DNA of 64,000 nt from Brachybacterium sp. Z12 (GTDB lineage Bacteria > Actinomycetota > Actinomycetes > Actinomycetales > Dermabacteraceae): contig NZ_CP060496.1 of NCBI RefSeq assembly GCF_014400405.1, positions 1,302,001 through 1,366,000 of the forward strand, written 5' to 3'. Made by a program: the position numbers and the translations under genes. Positions within the stretch are counted from its first letter, which is position 1. Each line of letters begins with the position of its first letter. Below are positions 9,352 to 20,246 of this stretch, one piece after another. Below the pieces are notes generated by a model. The model made no database searches. It was not told where the DNA came from and was given only the letters and a program-made list of their open reading frames with translations.

Positions 9352-10983
9352 GTGGCTCCGTCGTACCCTGCCCGAATTCCCCGTGTGCTGTCGATCGCCG
9401 GCACGGACCCCTCCGGGGAGCCGGCACCGCCGCGGATCTCAAATCCATCACCGCAGCAGGCGGTTACGGCATGAGCGTCGTCACCGCGCTCGTCGCACAG
9501 AACACCTGCGGCGTGCGGGACATCCACGTCCCGCCGGCCCCGTTCCTGGACCAGCAGCTCCGTGCGGTCAGCGACGATGTGGTGATCGATGCGGTCAAGA
9601 CCGGCATGCTCGGCACCGCCGCGCTCATCGCGACGGTCTCCGCGTGGCTCGACGAGCATCCCCGCAGATCCTCGTCGTCGATCCGGTGATGGTCGCGACC
9701 AGCGGGGACAGCCTCCTGGAGCCGGATGCAGAGCACGCCATGATCACCTTCTGCTCGCGCGCCACCGTCGTGACACCGAACATCGAGGAGCTCGCTCGCC
9801 TGACCGGGGGCGAGCGCGCCCATGACGAGCAGGCCGCCCTCGAGCAGGCCCGGGAATGGTCCGCGCGGACAGGCGTCGCCGTCGTGGTGAAGACCGGGCA
9901 TCTGGACTCCGCGACGGTGACGAACACCTGGGTGGACCCCGACGGCACGTGCCTCCCGGTCCCCTCGACGCGCCTGAGCTCGACCAGCACCCACGGCACC
10001 GGATGCTCCCTGGCCGCAGCGCTCGCCACCCGACTGGGCGGCGGTGTGGCGCCGCAGGCGGCGCTCGCCTGGTCCACCCAATGGCTGCATGAGGCCATCT
10101 CCCACGGGGAGGCGCTGCGGGTCGGGAGCGGCCACGGCCCGGTGGACCATTCCCACCGCGCCCGCCGTCTGCAGGCCGCCGGGGAGTCCACCCCTGGCTC
10201 GATCCAGGAGCGGTCCCACCCGTCCTCGACTCCCCGGACCAGGTCCCTGCGGCGCTCGGCGCCGCGCTCCCGGCAACGGCGCGGATCGAGCCCGCGGTCG
10301 CCCCGGCCGGGCCATGGACGCAGGCGCTGTGGAGGGCCGGCGAGCCGCTGGCCCGGCAGATCGCGGAATCCGACCTCGTGAGCCAGCTGGTCGACGGCAG
10401 CCTGCCCGCGAGCTCCTTCGCGTTCTATCTCGCCCAGGACTCGCTGTACCTGCGCCGTTACTCCCGTGCGCTCGCGGCGCTCTCGGCCGCCTCCACCGAC
10501 CCTGCGGCGCAGGTGTTCTGGGCCGGCGGCGCGAGCAGCTGCCTCACCGTCGAGTCCGCGCTGCACCGTGGCCGGCTCGGTGAGCCGGAGGAGATCGGGG
10601 CCTCCCCGGTGACCAGCGCCTACACCGACTTCCTGCTGGCCACCACCCTGGGGGAGGAGCGTGCCGTGGGAGTCGCCGCCGTACTGCCCTGCTACTGGCT
10701 GTACGCGCAGACGGGGGCCACGCTGCCCTCTGTCCCGAGTGATCACCCTTATGCGGACTGGCTCGACACCTACCGTGACCCGCGCTTCGTCATCGCCACG
10801 CAAGGGGCGCTGGAGCAGGTCGAACGGGAGCTCGCCGCCGCCTCCCCAGCGGCCCGCTCCGCAGCGGTCCGTGCCTATCTCCTCGCCAGCCGGCATGAGC
10901 TGGAGTTCTTCGACCAGGCGCTGCGCCTGGCGGCACCGGTTCCGGCGGACCAGCGCGAGACCGTCCTGGAGGGGGCGCTGTGA
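9352..10983 (+). CDS. thiD: Bifunctional ThiD-TenA: HMP/HMP-P kinase fused to thiaminase II-like domain, three frame breaks
   Basis: The first half is a ribokinase-fold ThiD that phosphorylates hydroxymethylpyrimidine and its monophosphate. It shows VLSIAGTDPSGGAGTAADLK, ILVVDPVMVA and the C-terminal STHGTGCSLAAAL with its anion hole. The second half (from about PWTQALWRAGEPLARQIAES) is a TenA domain, including FAFYLAQDSLYLRRYSRA and CYWLYAQTG, which salvages pyrimidine from degraded thiamine. Corrected length is about 545 residues. Breaks lie near 9415, 9662 and 10194, each a lost base in a G or C run. I prefer the GTG at 9352, nine bases after GAAGGG, over the ATG at 9343, which is too close to it. 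The stop overlaps the transporter gene by four bases. It is the first gene of the TPP-controlled operon. Confidence 0.88.
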
Positions 10984-12365
10984 GCGGGGCCCAGATGCTG
11001 CCGGGATCCCCGATCGCGGCCACCGATGACGGTCCCCCGGCCGGTCGGGCCGCCCTGCGCGCCGGCGTCGTGGGCAACTGGGTGGACAACATCCACGTCT
11101 TCCTGCCGCTGACGGCACTGGCCCCGGCGATGGTCGTACTCGCCGGGCCCGCGGCAGCAGCCTCGACGGGATCCCTGATCGTCGTCGCGATGCTGTTCGG
11201 GCGGCCCGTCGGCGGGATCGTGTTCGGGCGCATCTCGGATCGCCTCGGACGCACCCGCACCACCCGCGTCGCGATCGCCGGAACCGCCGCCTGTGCGCTG
11301 GCGATCGCCGTGATGCCCACCCACGAGATCCTCGGTGCGGGGACGATCGCCCTGATCCTCGCGCTGAGGTTCCTCGGCGGGATCTTCGTGGCAGGGGAGT
11401 ACTCGGCTGCCATCCCGCTCGCCATGGAGTGGTCCCGGCCCCGGCGCCGCGGCCTGATGAGCGGACTGATCCTCTCGATGGCGCCGTGGGCGCAGGCGAG
11501 CATCGCCTTCTCGGTGGCGATGCTGCTGATGCTGCTGGGCCCCGATGCCTACGCGGCATGGGGGTGGCGACTGCTGTTCGTGCTCGGAGCGCTCGCCTCG
11601 ATCGGCATGCTCATCTACTACAGCCGCCAGGTCACCGACGCTCCCGTCTTCCACCGACGGGCCCGGACCACCTCGACGCAACCGCGAGCGGGCCTGCGGG
11701 ACCTGCTCACCGGCCGCTGGGCCTCGACGTTCTGGCAGGTCTTCCTCCTCATGACGGGGCTCTGGCTGCTCACCAACACCACGGTGCTGCTGCTGACCGG
11801 CCGCCTGGGTTCCGACACCGGACTGCCCGCGACCGGCGTCTCGATCGCGATCGGGATCGCCTCGATCGCCCAAGCGGTCGTGATGGCGCTCGCCGGTCAT
11901 CTGTCGACCCGGACCGGCCGGCGCACCCTGTTCATGGCCTGGGGACTGGTCGCTGCGGTGCTCGGCCCGCTCGTGTGGTGGCTCGCGGTCACCTCGCAGT
12001 CCTTCGGCCGAGCGGCAGTGCTCGCCGCGGTGCTGCAGGTCATCACGGTCTCCGCCTACGGCCCGGTCTCGGCATACCTCTCCGAGCGGTTCCCGACCGA
12101 GGTGCGCTCGACCGGTTACGGCATGGGCTACAGCCTCTCCCTCGTCCTTCCCGCGCTCTACCCCTTCTACCTGCCCTGGCTCGAGGCGCTGCTCGGGCGC
12201 AACGGTTCGGTGATGGCGCTGATCGGACTGGGCGGCGGGCTCCTCGTGCTCGGCGCCGCGCTCGGGCCCCGACTCTCCCCGCGGGACATCGAGGCGGATA
12301 TCGATACCGTCGCCGAAGGGGTCCAGGAGCACACGGCGGAGCAGATCACGGAGGGAGCACGATGA
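10980..12365 (+). CDS. MFS transporter (metabolite:H+ symporter-like) inside the thiamine operon
   Basis: The 461-residue product is intact, with about 12 hydrophobic segments. After the second helix it has the MFS loop motif GRISDRLGRTR, and the central FLGGIFVAGEYSAAIPLAME resembles the metabolite:H+ symporter subfamily. It starts at GTG inside the tenA stop and ends in an ATGA overlap with thiM, so it is translated as part of the thi operon and falls under the TPP riboswitch. That context predicts uptake (or release) of a thiamine precursor such as hydroxymethylpyrimidine or hydroxyethylthiazole. The substrate is not shown by sequence; the family includes many organic-acid carriers. Confidence 0.85.
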   Translation: MSGAQMLPGSPIAATDDGPPAGRAALRAGVVGNWVDNIHVFLPLTALAPAMVVLAGPAAAASTGSLIVVAMLFGRPVGGIVFGRISDRLGRTRTTRVAIAGTAACALAIAVMPTHEILGAGTIALILALRFLGGIFVAGEYSAAIPLAMEWSRPRRRGLMSGLILSMAPWAQASIAFSVAMLLMLLGPDAYAAWGWRLLFVLGALASIGMLIYYSRQVTDAPVFHRRARTTSTQPRAGLRDLLTGRWASTFWQVFLLMTGLWLLTNTTVLLLTGRLGSDTGLPATGVSIAIGIASIAQAVVMALAGHLSTRTGRRTLFMAWGLVAAVLGPLVWWLAVTSQSFGRAAVLAAVLQVITVSAYGPVSAYLSERFPTEVRSTGYGMGYSLSLVLPALYPFYLPWLEALLGRNGSVMALIGLGGGLLVLGAALGPRLSPRDIEADIDTVAEGVQEHTAEQITEGAR

Positions 12366-13140
12366 GCCCGACGGACCCGGATCTCGCCCCGGTGGTGCAC
12401 GTGCTCGAGGCCGTCCGCCGGCGCCAGCCGCTGGTGCACTGCCTCACCGCGACCGTCTCCATGGGGATCGTCGCCGATGGGCTGCTCGCCGCAGGAGCAC
12501 GCCCCATGATGACCGAGACGCTCCAGGAGGCACCCACCCTCACCACGCTGGCCGATGCGCTCGTGATCAACCTGGGCACCCTCAGCACCGACGCGATGGA
12601 CGGCATCCCGGCGACTGTCGTCGCCGCCGCCGTCCACGATGCCCGGCCCTGGGTGCTGGATCCGACCGCGATCGGGATCGCACCGGTGCGCACCCCACTG
12701 GCGCGAACGCTGCTCGACTCACGGCCCGACGTGGTGCGGGGGAACGCCTCCGAGGTGCTCGCACTGGCCGGAGAAGGGCACGGGGACGCGGCGCGGACTC
12801 CCGGGCGGAGCCCGAGCACGCCGAGCGCGCGGCGGAGTGGATCGCGGCCCGCACCGGCGGCGCCGTCGCAGTGTCCGGCCCCACCGATCTGGTGCTGTCG
12901 AGCACGCGCCGTGCCCAGGTGGAGCGGGGCACGGCGCTGCTGTCCCGCGTGACCGGCACCGGTTGCCTGCTCGCCGCGCTCACCGCGGCCTGTCGGGCTG
13001 TCGAAGCCGATGACGTCACCGCTGCGCTCGCCGCGACGACCTGGATGGCCCTCGCAGGAGAGATGGCCGAGCAGCGCTCCGCCCGGCCGGGCTCCTTCCG
13101 TATACATCTGCTGGACGCGCTGGACGAGGTGGGACGATGA
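12362..13140 (+). CDS. thiM: Hydroxyethylthiazole kinase ThiM, one frame break
   Basis: ThiM phosphorylates 4-methyl-5-hydroxyethylthiazole, the salvage route to the thiazole half of thiamine. Typical motifs are PLVHCLTATVSMGIVADGLL (substrate site), ALVINLGTLS, WVLDPTAIG and the C-terminal VTGTGCLLAALTAA, with the catalytic cysteine in the GTGC anion hole. Corrected length is about 259 residues. The frame breaks near base 12813, where TPGAEPEHAERAAEWI is expected; one G is missing from a G run. It overlaps the transporter upstream and thiE downstream by four bases each. Confidence 0.9.
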
Positions 13141-13792
13141 CCCTGGATCTGCGCTGCTACCTGGTGACGTCGGGGCCGGGCGGCGCACCGTGGACGCTGC
13201 CGCGGCGGCTGCCGCAGGGGGCGCGGGGATGATCCAGGTCCGCGCAAAGGACGCCACTGCAGCCGAGCTGCTCGAGCTGACCTGCGCGGTGGCCGACGCC
13301 GTGCACCGTGCACGCCCCGGCACCCGGGTGGTGGTGGACGACCGCGCCGACGTGGCATTCGCCGCGCGCAGGAGCGGCGCCCAGGTGCACGGCGTGCACC
13401 TGGGGCAGGACGATCTCCCGGTCGCCGCGGCACGCGCGATGCTGGGCCCCGGGGCGATCATCGGGCTGACCACGGGGACGCTCGAGACGGTGCGCCGGGC
13501 GGAGGAGCTGCATGACCTCCTGGACTACGTCGGCGCCGGGCCGTTCCGGCCCACCCCGACGAAGGACTCCGGCCGTGAACCGCTCGGCGTCGCCGGGTAC
13601 CTGCGCCTCGTCGCAGCGACCAGGCTGCCGATCGTCGCGATCGGCGGGATCACGGTCGAGGACGCCACATCGCTCGCACGCACCGGGATCGCCGGCGTCG
13701 CTCTGGTGAGGGGCCTCATGGACGCCGACGATCCGGAGCGCGCCGCACGTGATGTCGTCACCGCGGTCGACAGCGGTATGACCTCCCGGTGA
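13137..13792 (+). CDS. thiE: Thiamine-phosphate synthase ThiE, one frame break
   Basis: ThiE couples HMP-pyrophosphate and thiazole phosphate to thiamine monophosphate. The TIM-barrel signatures are GMIQVRAKDATAAE, VVVDDRADVAFA, VHLGQDDLPV, VGAGPFRPTPTK and the phosphate-binding LPIVAIGGI. Corrected length is 218 residues. The N-terminus MTLDLRCYLVTSG is separated from the rest by a break near base 13181 (G missing in GGCCGGGG). As the last gene of the riboswitch operon it joins the products of ThiD and ThiM. No thiC or thiG gene is present in the window, so the operon looks like salvage rather than full synthesis. Confidence 0.9.
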
Positions 13793-13807
13793 GCGGCGTC
13801 CGCGCGC

Positions 13808-14736
13808 TCAGCCCTGCTGCTTGACCCGGATCATGCCCTCCTGGGTCACGGTCGCGACGAGATCTCCGCCGCGGTCGAACAGCTGACCGTGGGTCAGCCC
13901 GCGCCCGCCGTTGGCAGAGGGGAGCGCTGGACGTACAGCAGCCAGTCGTTGGTGTCGACGTGCTTGTGCCACCAGATCGCGTGGTTGATCGTCGCCATCC
14001 GCAGGCCGGGCGTCATCCAGCTCAGGCCCTGACGGCGCAGGATCGGCTCGAAGGGCGTGTAGTCACTCGCGAAGGCGAGGATCGCGTCGTGGGTGAGCGG
14101 TTCCGCCTCGATCGGGGCGAGCATCCGCATCCACACCATCTGCGACTCACCGCTGGCGGCATCGGGGCGCAGGTAGATCGGGTCGGTGACGTGCCGGATG
14201 TCGATCGGGCGCTGGGTGCCCCAGTAGCGGGCCACCGGATGGTCGATGCCCGCGAGCACCTCCGCAGTGGTGGGCAGACCCTCGGGGTCCGGCGCCTCGG
14301 GGGCGCGCTCCTGGTGCTCGAGCCCGTCCTGGTTCTCCTGGAAGGACGCCGTCATCGCGAGGATCGTGCGTTCCTCCTCATCGGCTTCGCGGCCGGGCTG
14401 GGTCGCCAGCACACGGCGCACCGAGAACGAGCCGCCGTCGCGCAGCGCATCGACCTGGAAGCGGATCGGATGGGAGGGATCGCCCGGGGCGAGGAAATAG
14501 GAGTACATCGAATGGATGCGACGCTCCGGAGAGACTGTGCGCCCCACGGCCGTGACAGCCTGCCCCATCACCTGCCCGCCGAAGACGTGCCCTCCCGGCT
14601 GCGGTGAGGACTCGCCCTGGTACGCGGCGACGGTGGCCGGGGTGGAGAACTCGCCGAAGGGGGCGATCTCGCGCAGATCCAGCAGATCCACGAGACCGGC
14701 GGCGATCTTCGACGAGTCGGTGTGCGAAGAGGTCAT
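13808..14736 (-). CDS. Acyl-CoA thioesterase II (TesB-like), one frame break near the C-terminus
   Basis: The protein has two hotdog domains, as in TesB. Hallmarks are GGHVFGGQVMGQAVTAVGRT and HSMYSYFLAPGDPSHPIRF in the first, and the second-domain stretch LAFASDYTPFEPILRRQGLS with its catalytic aspartate, followed by INHAIWWHKH. It hydrolyses acyl-CoA to free acid and CoA. Corrected length is about 309 residues. The frame breaks near base 13919 (VQRSPSANGGRGL interrupted), one C short; the corrected tail ends RVKQQG. It is divergent from a second, unrelated hotdog thioesterase gene, with about 40 bases between them. Confidence 0.88.
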
Positions 14737-14776
14737 GCGCCCGATCGTACTGGTCGGGACGCCTACGATGAGAACC

Positions 14777-15307
14777 ATGCCTTCCCACCCCGCTGCAGAT
14801 GCTCCCGATCTCACGTCGCACCCCTCGCAGGCGCTGGACATCCCCGTTCCCGTGCGCTGGACGGACCTGGACGCCTACGGGCACGTGAACAACGCGGCCG
14901 TGGTGCGGCTGCTCGAAGAGGCCCGCATCGCGGCCTTCTGGCAGCCGCCTGCCGAGCAGATCGAGCTGGGTGCGGCCCAGCCGCTCGCGGCGTTGCCCGT
15001 CAGTGGGGCCGGCGCCGAGATCAGCACCGTCATCGCCTCGCAGCGGATCGAGTACGCCCGCCCGCTGGGCCATCGTCGGGACGGCGTGGTGGTGCGGCTG
15101 TGGCTCTCCCGCATCGGCGGTGCGAGCCTGAGCGTCGACTACCTCGTGCTCACCCGCGACGACCCCGAGGGGACGGCACCCTATGCGCGCGCCCGCACCG
15201 TGGTGGTGCTGGTCGACGCAGAGTCCGGGGCACCGGTCCGCCTCGAGCAGTCCTCGCGCGAGCAGCTCCAGCGCTTCGCCGGGGAGCCGCTGCGCTTCCG
15301 GGACTGA
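14777..15307 (+). CDS. Acyl-CoA thioesterase, 4-hydroxybenzoyl-CoA thioesterase-like hotdog protein
   Basis: The 176-residue protein is a single hotdog domain with the YbgC/FadM pattern: VPVRWTDLDAYGHVNNAAVV, holding the active-site Asp, then a long helix LLEEARIAAFW. An earlier in-frame ATG at 14768 would add MRT; I use the ATG giving MPSHPAADAP, but neither has a clear ribosome site. It probably hydrolyses a fatty or aromatic acyl-CoA in the cytoplasm. It is divergent from tesB and may share its promoter region. Confidence 0.82.
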   Translation: MPSHPAADAPDLTSHPSQALDIPVPVRWTDLDAYGHVNNAAVVRLLEEARIAAFWQPPAEQIELGAAQPLAALPVSGAGAEISTVIASQRIEYARPLGHRRDGVVVRLWLSRIGGASLSVDYLVLTRDDPEGTAPYARARTVVVLVDAESGAPVRLEQSSREQLQRFAGEPLRFRD

Positions 15308-15322
15308 TCAGCCGGGCCGCGC

Positions 15323-15772
15323 TCAGGTGAGGTGGTCGGGGATCACCTGCCCGGCGGCCGGCGCTTCGCCGCCGTCGACGGTGTTGATCATCGAATGCGC
15401 GGCGCGCTCGAGGTAGTCCCAGAGCGTCTGCTCGTACAGCGGTGCCAGCTCGAGGGCATCCAGCGCGACGCGCATGTGGTGCAGCCACGCATCCCGGGCC
15501 GCAGGGGAGACGGGGAACGGGGCGTGGCGCATGCGCAGGCGGGGATGGCCGCGCTGCTCGCCGTACGTCTTCGGACCGCCCCAGTACTGCTCGAGGAAGG
15601 TGCACAGGCGCCACTTCGCGCCGGTGAGGTCCTCCTCCGGGTACATCGGGTGCAGCAGCGGATCCTCGGCCACGCCCTGGTAGAAGCGGTCCACGAGGGC
15701 CTCGAAGGTGGGATGGCCGCCGACGGCCTCGTAGAAGCTGATCTGCTCGGCCTGGGGCGAGGGATTGGTCAT
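15323..15772 (-). CDS. glbO: Group II truncated hemoglobin (GlbO-like)
   Basis: The 149-residue protein is intact and has the 2-on-2 globin landmarks: [20 protein letters not shown] with the B10 tyrosine, YWGGPKTY in the CD region, the proximal histidine in [14 protein letters not shown], and the group II tryptophan at G8 (RDAWLHHM). In Mycobacterium the homologue binds O2 tightly and is linked to respiration and peroxide chemistry. It sits on the same strand and 40 bases downstream of the MscS gene. Role here is inferred from family. Confidence 0.92.
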   Translation of the reverse strand: MTNPSPQAEQISFYEAVGGHPTFEALVDRFYQGVAEDPLLHPMYPEEDLTGAKWRLCTFLEQYWGGPKTYGEQRGHPRLRMRHAPFPVSPAARDAWLHHMRVALDALELAPLYEQTLWDYLERAAHSMINTVDGGEAPAAGQVIPDHLT

Positions 15773-15811
15773 GGCAGGGTTACTCCGATGCTGGGGGTCA
15801 ACTGCGGGCTG

Positions 15812-16758
15812 TCACTTCTGCATGGTCTCGACGAAGCGGGGCATCGCGAAGGCGATGTCCGCCGCGGCGAAGCCGGAACGGATCCTGGAGCGCAGCTCGC
15901 GCTCGACACCCCACTGCTGGCCGGGGGAGTCTGGAACACGACGCGGCGCTGGTAGCGGTTGGCGTCCACATCCAGCATCCCGGTGATGCTGGCGGGGGCG
16001 AGGATCTCGTCCTGCCAGCGCGGGTCCTCGGACAGCTGCGCGGTGACGGACTCGAGCACGGTCGTCACCTGCTCGTCGTCGGCGCTCGCATCGATGTCGA
16101 GCACCACCACGGCGTTCGAGAAGCCGCGTGCGTAGTTGCCCACCCGGACGATCTCGCCGTTGCGGACGGTCCACAGCACGCCGTCGATGCCGCGCACCTG
16201 GGTGGCGCGCAGGTTGATCGACTCGACCGTGCCCTCGGCGTGCTCCAGGTCCACCCAGTCGCCGACGGCGACGATGTCCTCGAAGAGCATCACCACGCCG
16301 GCGACCACATCCTTGATGATGGTCTGCGCGCCGATGCCGGCGGCCAGGCCCACGACGCCGAGGCTCGCGATCACCGGGGCGATGTTCACCCCGATCTCGG
16401 AGAGGATCATCACCGAGGCCACTGCCCAGATCATCACGTGCGCGATGTTGCGGGCCACGTTCGACAGCGTGCTCGCCCGCTGCTCGCGGCGAATCTGTGC
16501 CGCCTTCTGCGACTTCGGGTCCCGCTTGATCACGGTGCCTGCGACGGTGGAGAGCTTCGAGCCCGACTGCACCATGGTGCGGAAGAAGCGTCGCAGCAAC
16601 CAGCCGGCGAGGAGGCTCATCACCATCGCGGCCAGAACGATCACGACGATCTTCACGCCGCTCGTGGCGAGCCAGCGCAGCAGCTGGTCCATCAGGCTCA
16701 GCGCGTCATCGGTGGTGGGGGCGGACAGCAGTCCGGGGTCCAGGGGATCGTCCAACAT
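15812..16758 (-). CDS. Small-conductance mechanosensitive channel (MscS family), one frame break
   Basis: There are three membrane segments: one in VKIVVIVLAAMVMSLLAGWL, one near VMIWAVASVMILSEIGV, and the pore helix PVIASLGVVGLAAGIGAQT. The MscS beta domain follows (IVAVGDWVDLEHAEGTVESI and TVRNGEIVRVGNYAR). Such channels release solutes on osmotic downshock. Corrected length is about 315 residues, near MscS size. The frame breaks near base 15927; adding one C to the run gives FQTPPGQQWGVERELRSRI and an end at METMQK-like VETMQK. Confidence 0.88.
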
Positions 16759-16803
16759 GCTTTCGACGATAACGCCCAGCGCAGCGGAAGTCTGGGGACG
16801 TCC

Positions 16804-16837
16804 GGGGCGAGGTGTCTCACCGTGACCACCTCGCCCC
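16804..16837. terminator. Hairpin between pepN and mscS
   Basis: GGGGCGAGGTG pairs perfectly with CACCTCGCCCC across a 12-base loop. It follows the pepN stop on the minus strand and precedes the mscS start, so it is placed to end pepN transcription. No T tract is visible. Confidence 0.55.
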
Positions 16838-16853
16838 GCCCCGAGCGCTGATC

Positions 16854-19405
16854 TCAGCCGAGGTCGGACTCGCGGACGCGCTCCTGGCGGGCCACGGTGT
16901 CGCGGCCCTCGATGATGATGCGCCGCAGCCCGAAGGGGGCGTCCTCGGCGTCCGCGAGCCACTGGTCGGCCGCGTCGAGCACCGCCTGCCCGCCGTAGGA
17001 GTGCGGGAAGTAGCCGCCCACGAGACGAGTGGCGATCTCGTTCGAGCGCTCCTGCCACACCTGCGAGATCATCGCGAAGTAGCGCTGACGATAGGGGGCC
17101 AGGAGCGACTCGTCGACCACCCGGCGGAAGCCCTGGATCACCGCGGTGATCGACTCGTTGGCCAGGGTGTCCTTCTCGACCGTGCGCCGCCAGGCCTTCG
17201 CCTTGGAGACCTCCGTGGGCAGCGCCGCCTTCGCGGTCAGAGCATGCTTGCGACCGGACTGGGTGTCATCCGCGGCGAGCTGCTCATCGATGCCGGCCGC
17301 GTCGATCCCGCCCAGCACCGCCAGGGAGATCACCAGCTTCCAGCGCAGATCGGTGTCGATCTCGCGCCCGGGCAGCGTGACGGAGCCGCCGAGCAGGCCC
17401 TCGAGCGTGTGCCGGTGCTCCTCGGTGCGGGCCAGCCGCGCGAAGGTCTCGATGAACTGCAGCTGGGCGTCGGAACCCGCCTCGGCCTCCTCGGCGAGCT
17501 CCCACACGGCGGTGGCCGCGGCCTCGGTGCGCTGCTCCCGCTGATCCACCGCGGCATAGGGCCCCGCGACCGTCTCGAGCTGCTGCAGGAGGGTGCGCAC
17601 CACCGAGGAGGAGCTCTCGCCGGTGATGTTCGCGAGCACCAGCTGCTGGTAGCGGCGGCTGGGCAGCTCGCCGTCGCGGACCATGTCCCAGGCGGCGGAC
17701 CACAGCAGGGTGCGGGCCAGGGAGTCGTCGAGGGTTCGCAGGTGCTCCATCGCGACGGCGAGGGACTGCTCGTCCAGGCGCACCTTCGAATAGGTGAGGT
17801 CGCCATCGTTCAGCAGCCATAGGTCCGCGCGCTTGCCGACCAGCTCGGGCACCTCGGTGAGCTCCCCGTCCACGTCCAGCTCGATCGACTCGGTGCGCAC
17901 CAGCGCACCGTCCTGCAACATGAACCCGCCCACCTGGAGACGGTGGGGGCGGAGCGTGTGGTGCTCCTCCGGCGCGGTCTGGGAGATCGCGAAGCGGGTC
18001 ACGGTGCCGTCCTGATCGCGCTCGAGCACGGGGCTGAGGGTGTTCACCCCGGCGCGCTGCAGCCAGAGGTCCGCCCAGCTGCTCAGGTCGCGGCCGCTGG
18101 TGGTCTCGAGCTCGACCAGCAGGTCTTTCAGCTCGGTGTTGCCCCAGGCGTGCTTGGCGAAGTAGGCGCGGACCCCGGCGAAGAACTCCTCGCGGCCCAC
18201 GTAGGCGACCAGCTGGCGCAGTACCGAGGCGCCCTTGGCGTAGGTGATGCCGTCGAAGTTCGTCTCGACCGCCTCGAAGTCGACCATGTCGGCGACCACC
18301 GGATGGGTCGAGGGCAGCTGGTCCTGCTGGTAGGCCCAGCCCTTCTCCGAGAGCGCGAAGGTGGTCCAGGAATCCGTCCAGCGGGTGGCCTCGGCGCTGG
18401 CCAGGGTCGAGGCGTACTCGGCGAATGACTCGTTCAGCCACAGGTCGTCCCACCAGCGCATGGTGACCAGGTCACCGAACCACATGTGCGCCAGCTCGTG
18501 GAGGATCGTGAGGTCACGGCGCTCGCGCACCGCATCGGAGACGTCCGACCGGAAGACATACGCTTCGACGTAGGTGATGGCGCCGGGGTTCTCCATCGCG
18601 CCCATGTTGTACTCCGGCACACGAACACCTGGTCGTACTTGCGGAACGGGAAGTCCTGGTCGAAGGCCTCCTCGTAGAAGTCGATGCCGGCCCTGGTCAC
18701 GTCGATGACGTTCTGGGCATCGACGTGCTCGGCGAGCGAGGCACGCGCGAACACGCCCATCGGGATGGTGCGGCCATCGCGGGTGGTGACCTCACCGGTC
18801 CCGCCCTGGTAGTTCCCGGCGATCAGCGCGACCAGGTAGGTGGAGATGCGTTCGGTGGGCGGGAAGGCCCAGGTGGCGACGTCCTCCCCGGCGGGGCTCG
18901 GCTCCGGGGTGGGAGCGTTGGAGATGACGCGCCAGTGCGCCGGGGCGGTGACGGTCAGCGCGTAGGTCGCCTTCAGGTCGGGCTGCTCGAAGCAGGCGAA
19001 CATGCGCCGGGCGTCGGACACCTCGAACTGCGTGTACAGGTAGACCTCGTCGTCGACCGGGTCCACGAAGCGGTGGAGGCCCTCCCCGGTGTTCATGTAC
19101 CGGCCGGTGGCCAGGACCCGCAGCGTGTTCTCGCCCTCGACCAGGGAGGGCAGGCTCACCCGCGCGCCGTCGAAACGGGAGGAGGGATCGGACAGCAGCT
19201 CGCCGTTGAGCTCGATCTCCTGCACGTCCTGCGCGATGAGGTCGATGAACGTGGACTGGGCGGAGGTGGAGGAGAAGCGGAGGGTGGTCTCCGTGAGGAA
19301 GGTGCGCTCATCGGTGGTCAGATCCAGGCGGATCTCGTAGGAGTCGGTGCTGAGGAACGAGGCACGGCTGCGGGCCTCGTCGCGAGTGAGGTTCTCGGAT
19401 GACAT
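16854..19405 (-). CDS. pepN: Aminopeptidase N (M1 family), one frame break
   Basis: This is a cytoplasmic zinc aminopeptidase of about 850 residues, the normal length for actinobacterial PepN. The substrate-recognition motif GAMENPG and the zinc motif HELAHMWFGD with the downstream glutamate in WLNESFAEY are all present, followed by the long ERAP1-like C-terminal helical domain. The frame breaks near base 18617, inside KYDQVFV/PEYNMGAMEN; the join needs either one added base or removal of a TG pair. I use the ATG giving MSSENLTRDEARSR; an ATG nine bases earlier is possible. A terminator hairpin follows. Confidence 0.93.
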
Positions 19406-19455
19406 GGGCTCCATCCTGCCATCGACCTCGCGGATGACGGACCGAAACCCTCAGC

Positions 19456-20108
19456 TCAGCGCTGCGTCAGATCCAGATCCCAGGTGTAGTGCTTGGGGAG
19501 CTGGGGCAGCGGCCACTTCGGGTCCGGGAAGAAGTACTCGTATCCGGCGGAGAACGGATAGGTCCAGTCAGCGATGTGCTGCTCCGCCTCGCGGCCGGCC
19601 GCGCGGATGCCCTCGATCTGCTCGGCCGTGAAGTAGCCGGTGCGCTCTGCTCCCTCGAGCTCGTCCTCGTCCTTGTAGTGCCAGTCGCGGCGCGGCAGCA
19701 CCACCAGGTCGAGCACCAGGTCCCGCGTGCACACACCTTCCTCGGTGCGCTCGTAGGGGGTCTCGAGGTTCACGTAGTAGCAGCCCAGGGAGCCGTCGTC
19801 CTTGTAGAACAGCCAGATCGAATACGGCTTGTCCGGCAACCCGATCATGAGGATGCCGTTGCCGGTCCACAGCTGCTTGGACTGGATGCGGGGGCGGTGA
19901 ACATGCCCTCGTCGCCGGCACGTCGCAGAGCCGCACCGGATTCCAGCACGGGCAGCAGCACCTCGGTGCCGGGCGCGATCCAGACCACAACGCCGCGGTC
20001 ATCGTCCAGCACGACTGTGCCGGGGCGGACGGTGCGGGTGGGGTGCTGTGGGGTGTAGTAGGTCCAGGTCACCTGGTCGCCGGGCGACCAGCGCGGGGTG
20101 GAAGACAT
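19456..20108 (-). CDS. DUF402 domain protein, one frame break
   Basis: The protein begins with a small beta segment (MSSTPRWSPGDQVTWTYYTP) and then a DUF402/FomD-like barrel. Family landmarks are KPYSIWLFYKDDG, CYYVNLETPYERT, DLVLDLVVLPRRDW and YKDEDELEGA, where acidic residues usually bind metal. Some relatives hydrolyse nucleoside diphosphates or act in fosfomycin synthesis; the role here is unknown. Corrected length is about 217 residues. The frame breaks near base 19889 in a C run (FTAPPRIQSKQLWTG). An upstream in-frame start at 20162 would lengthen it by 18 residues. Confidence 0.78.
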
Positions 20109-20246
20109 GGTGGGGATCCCGGCCGGATCGGCCTCCACGGACGCCCCGTACCGACCGGCCACCGAGCCGGGGCTGCGCTGCCCGTGAAGGGGTAGGCGTA
20201 TGGGGCGACCATACCGCCTCCCTCCCCGGGGAGGCGCGGCGCGCCG

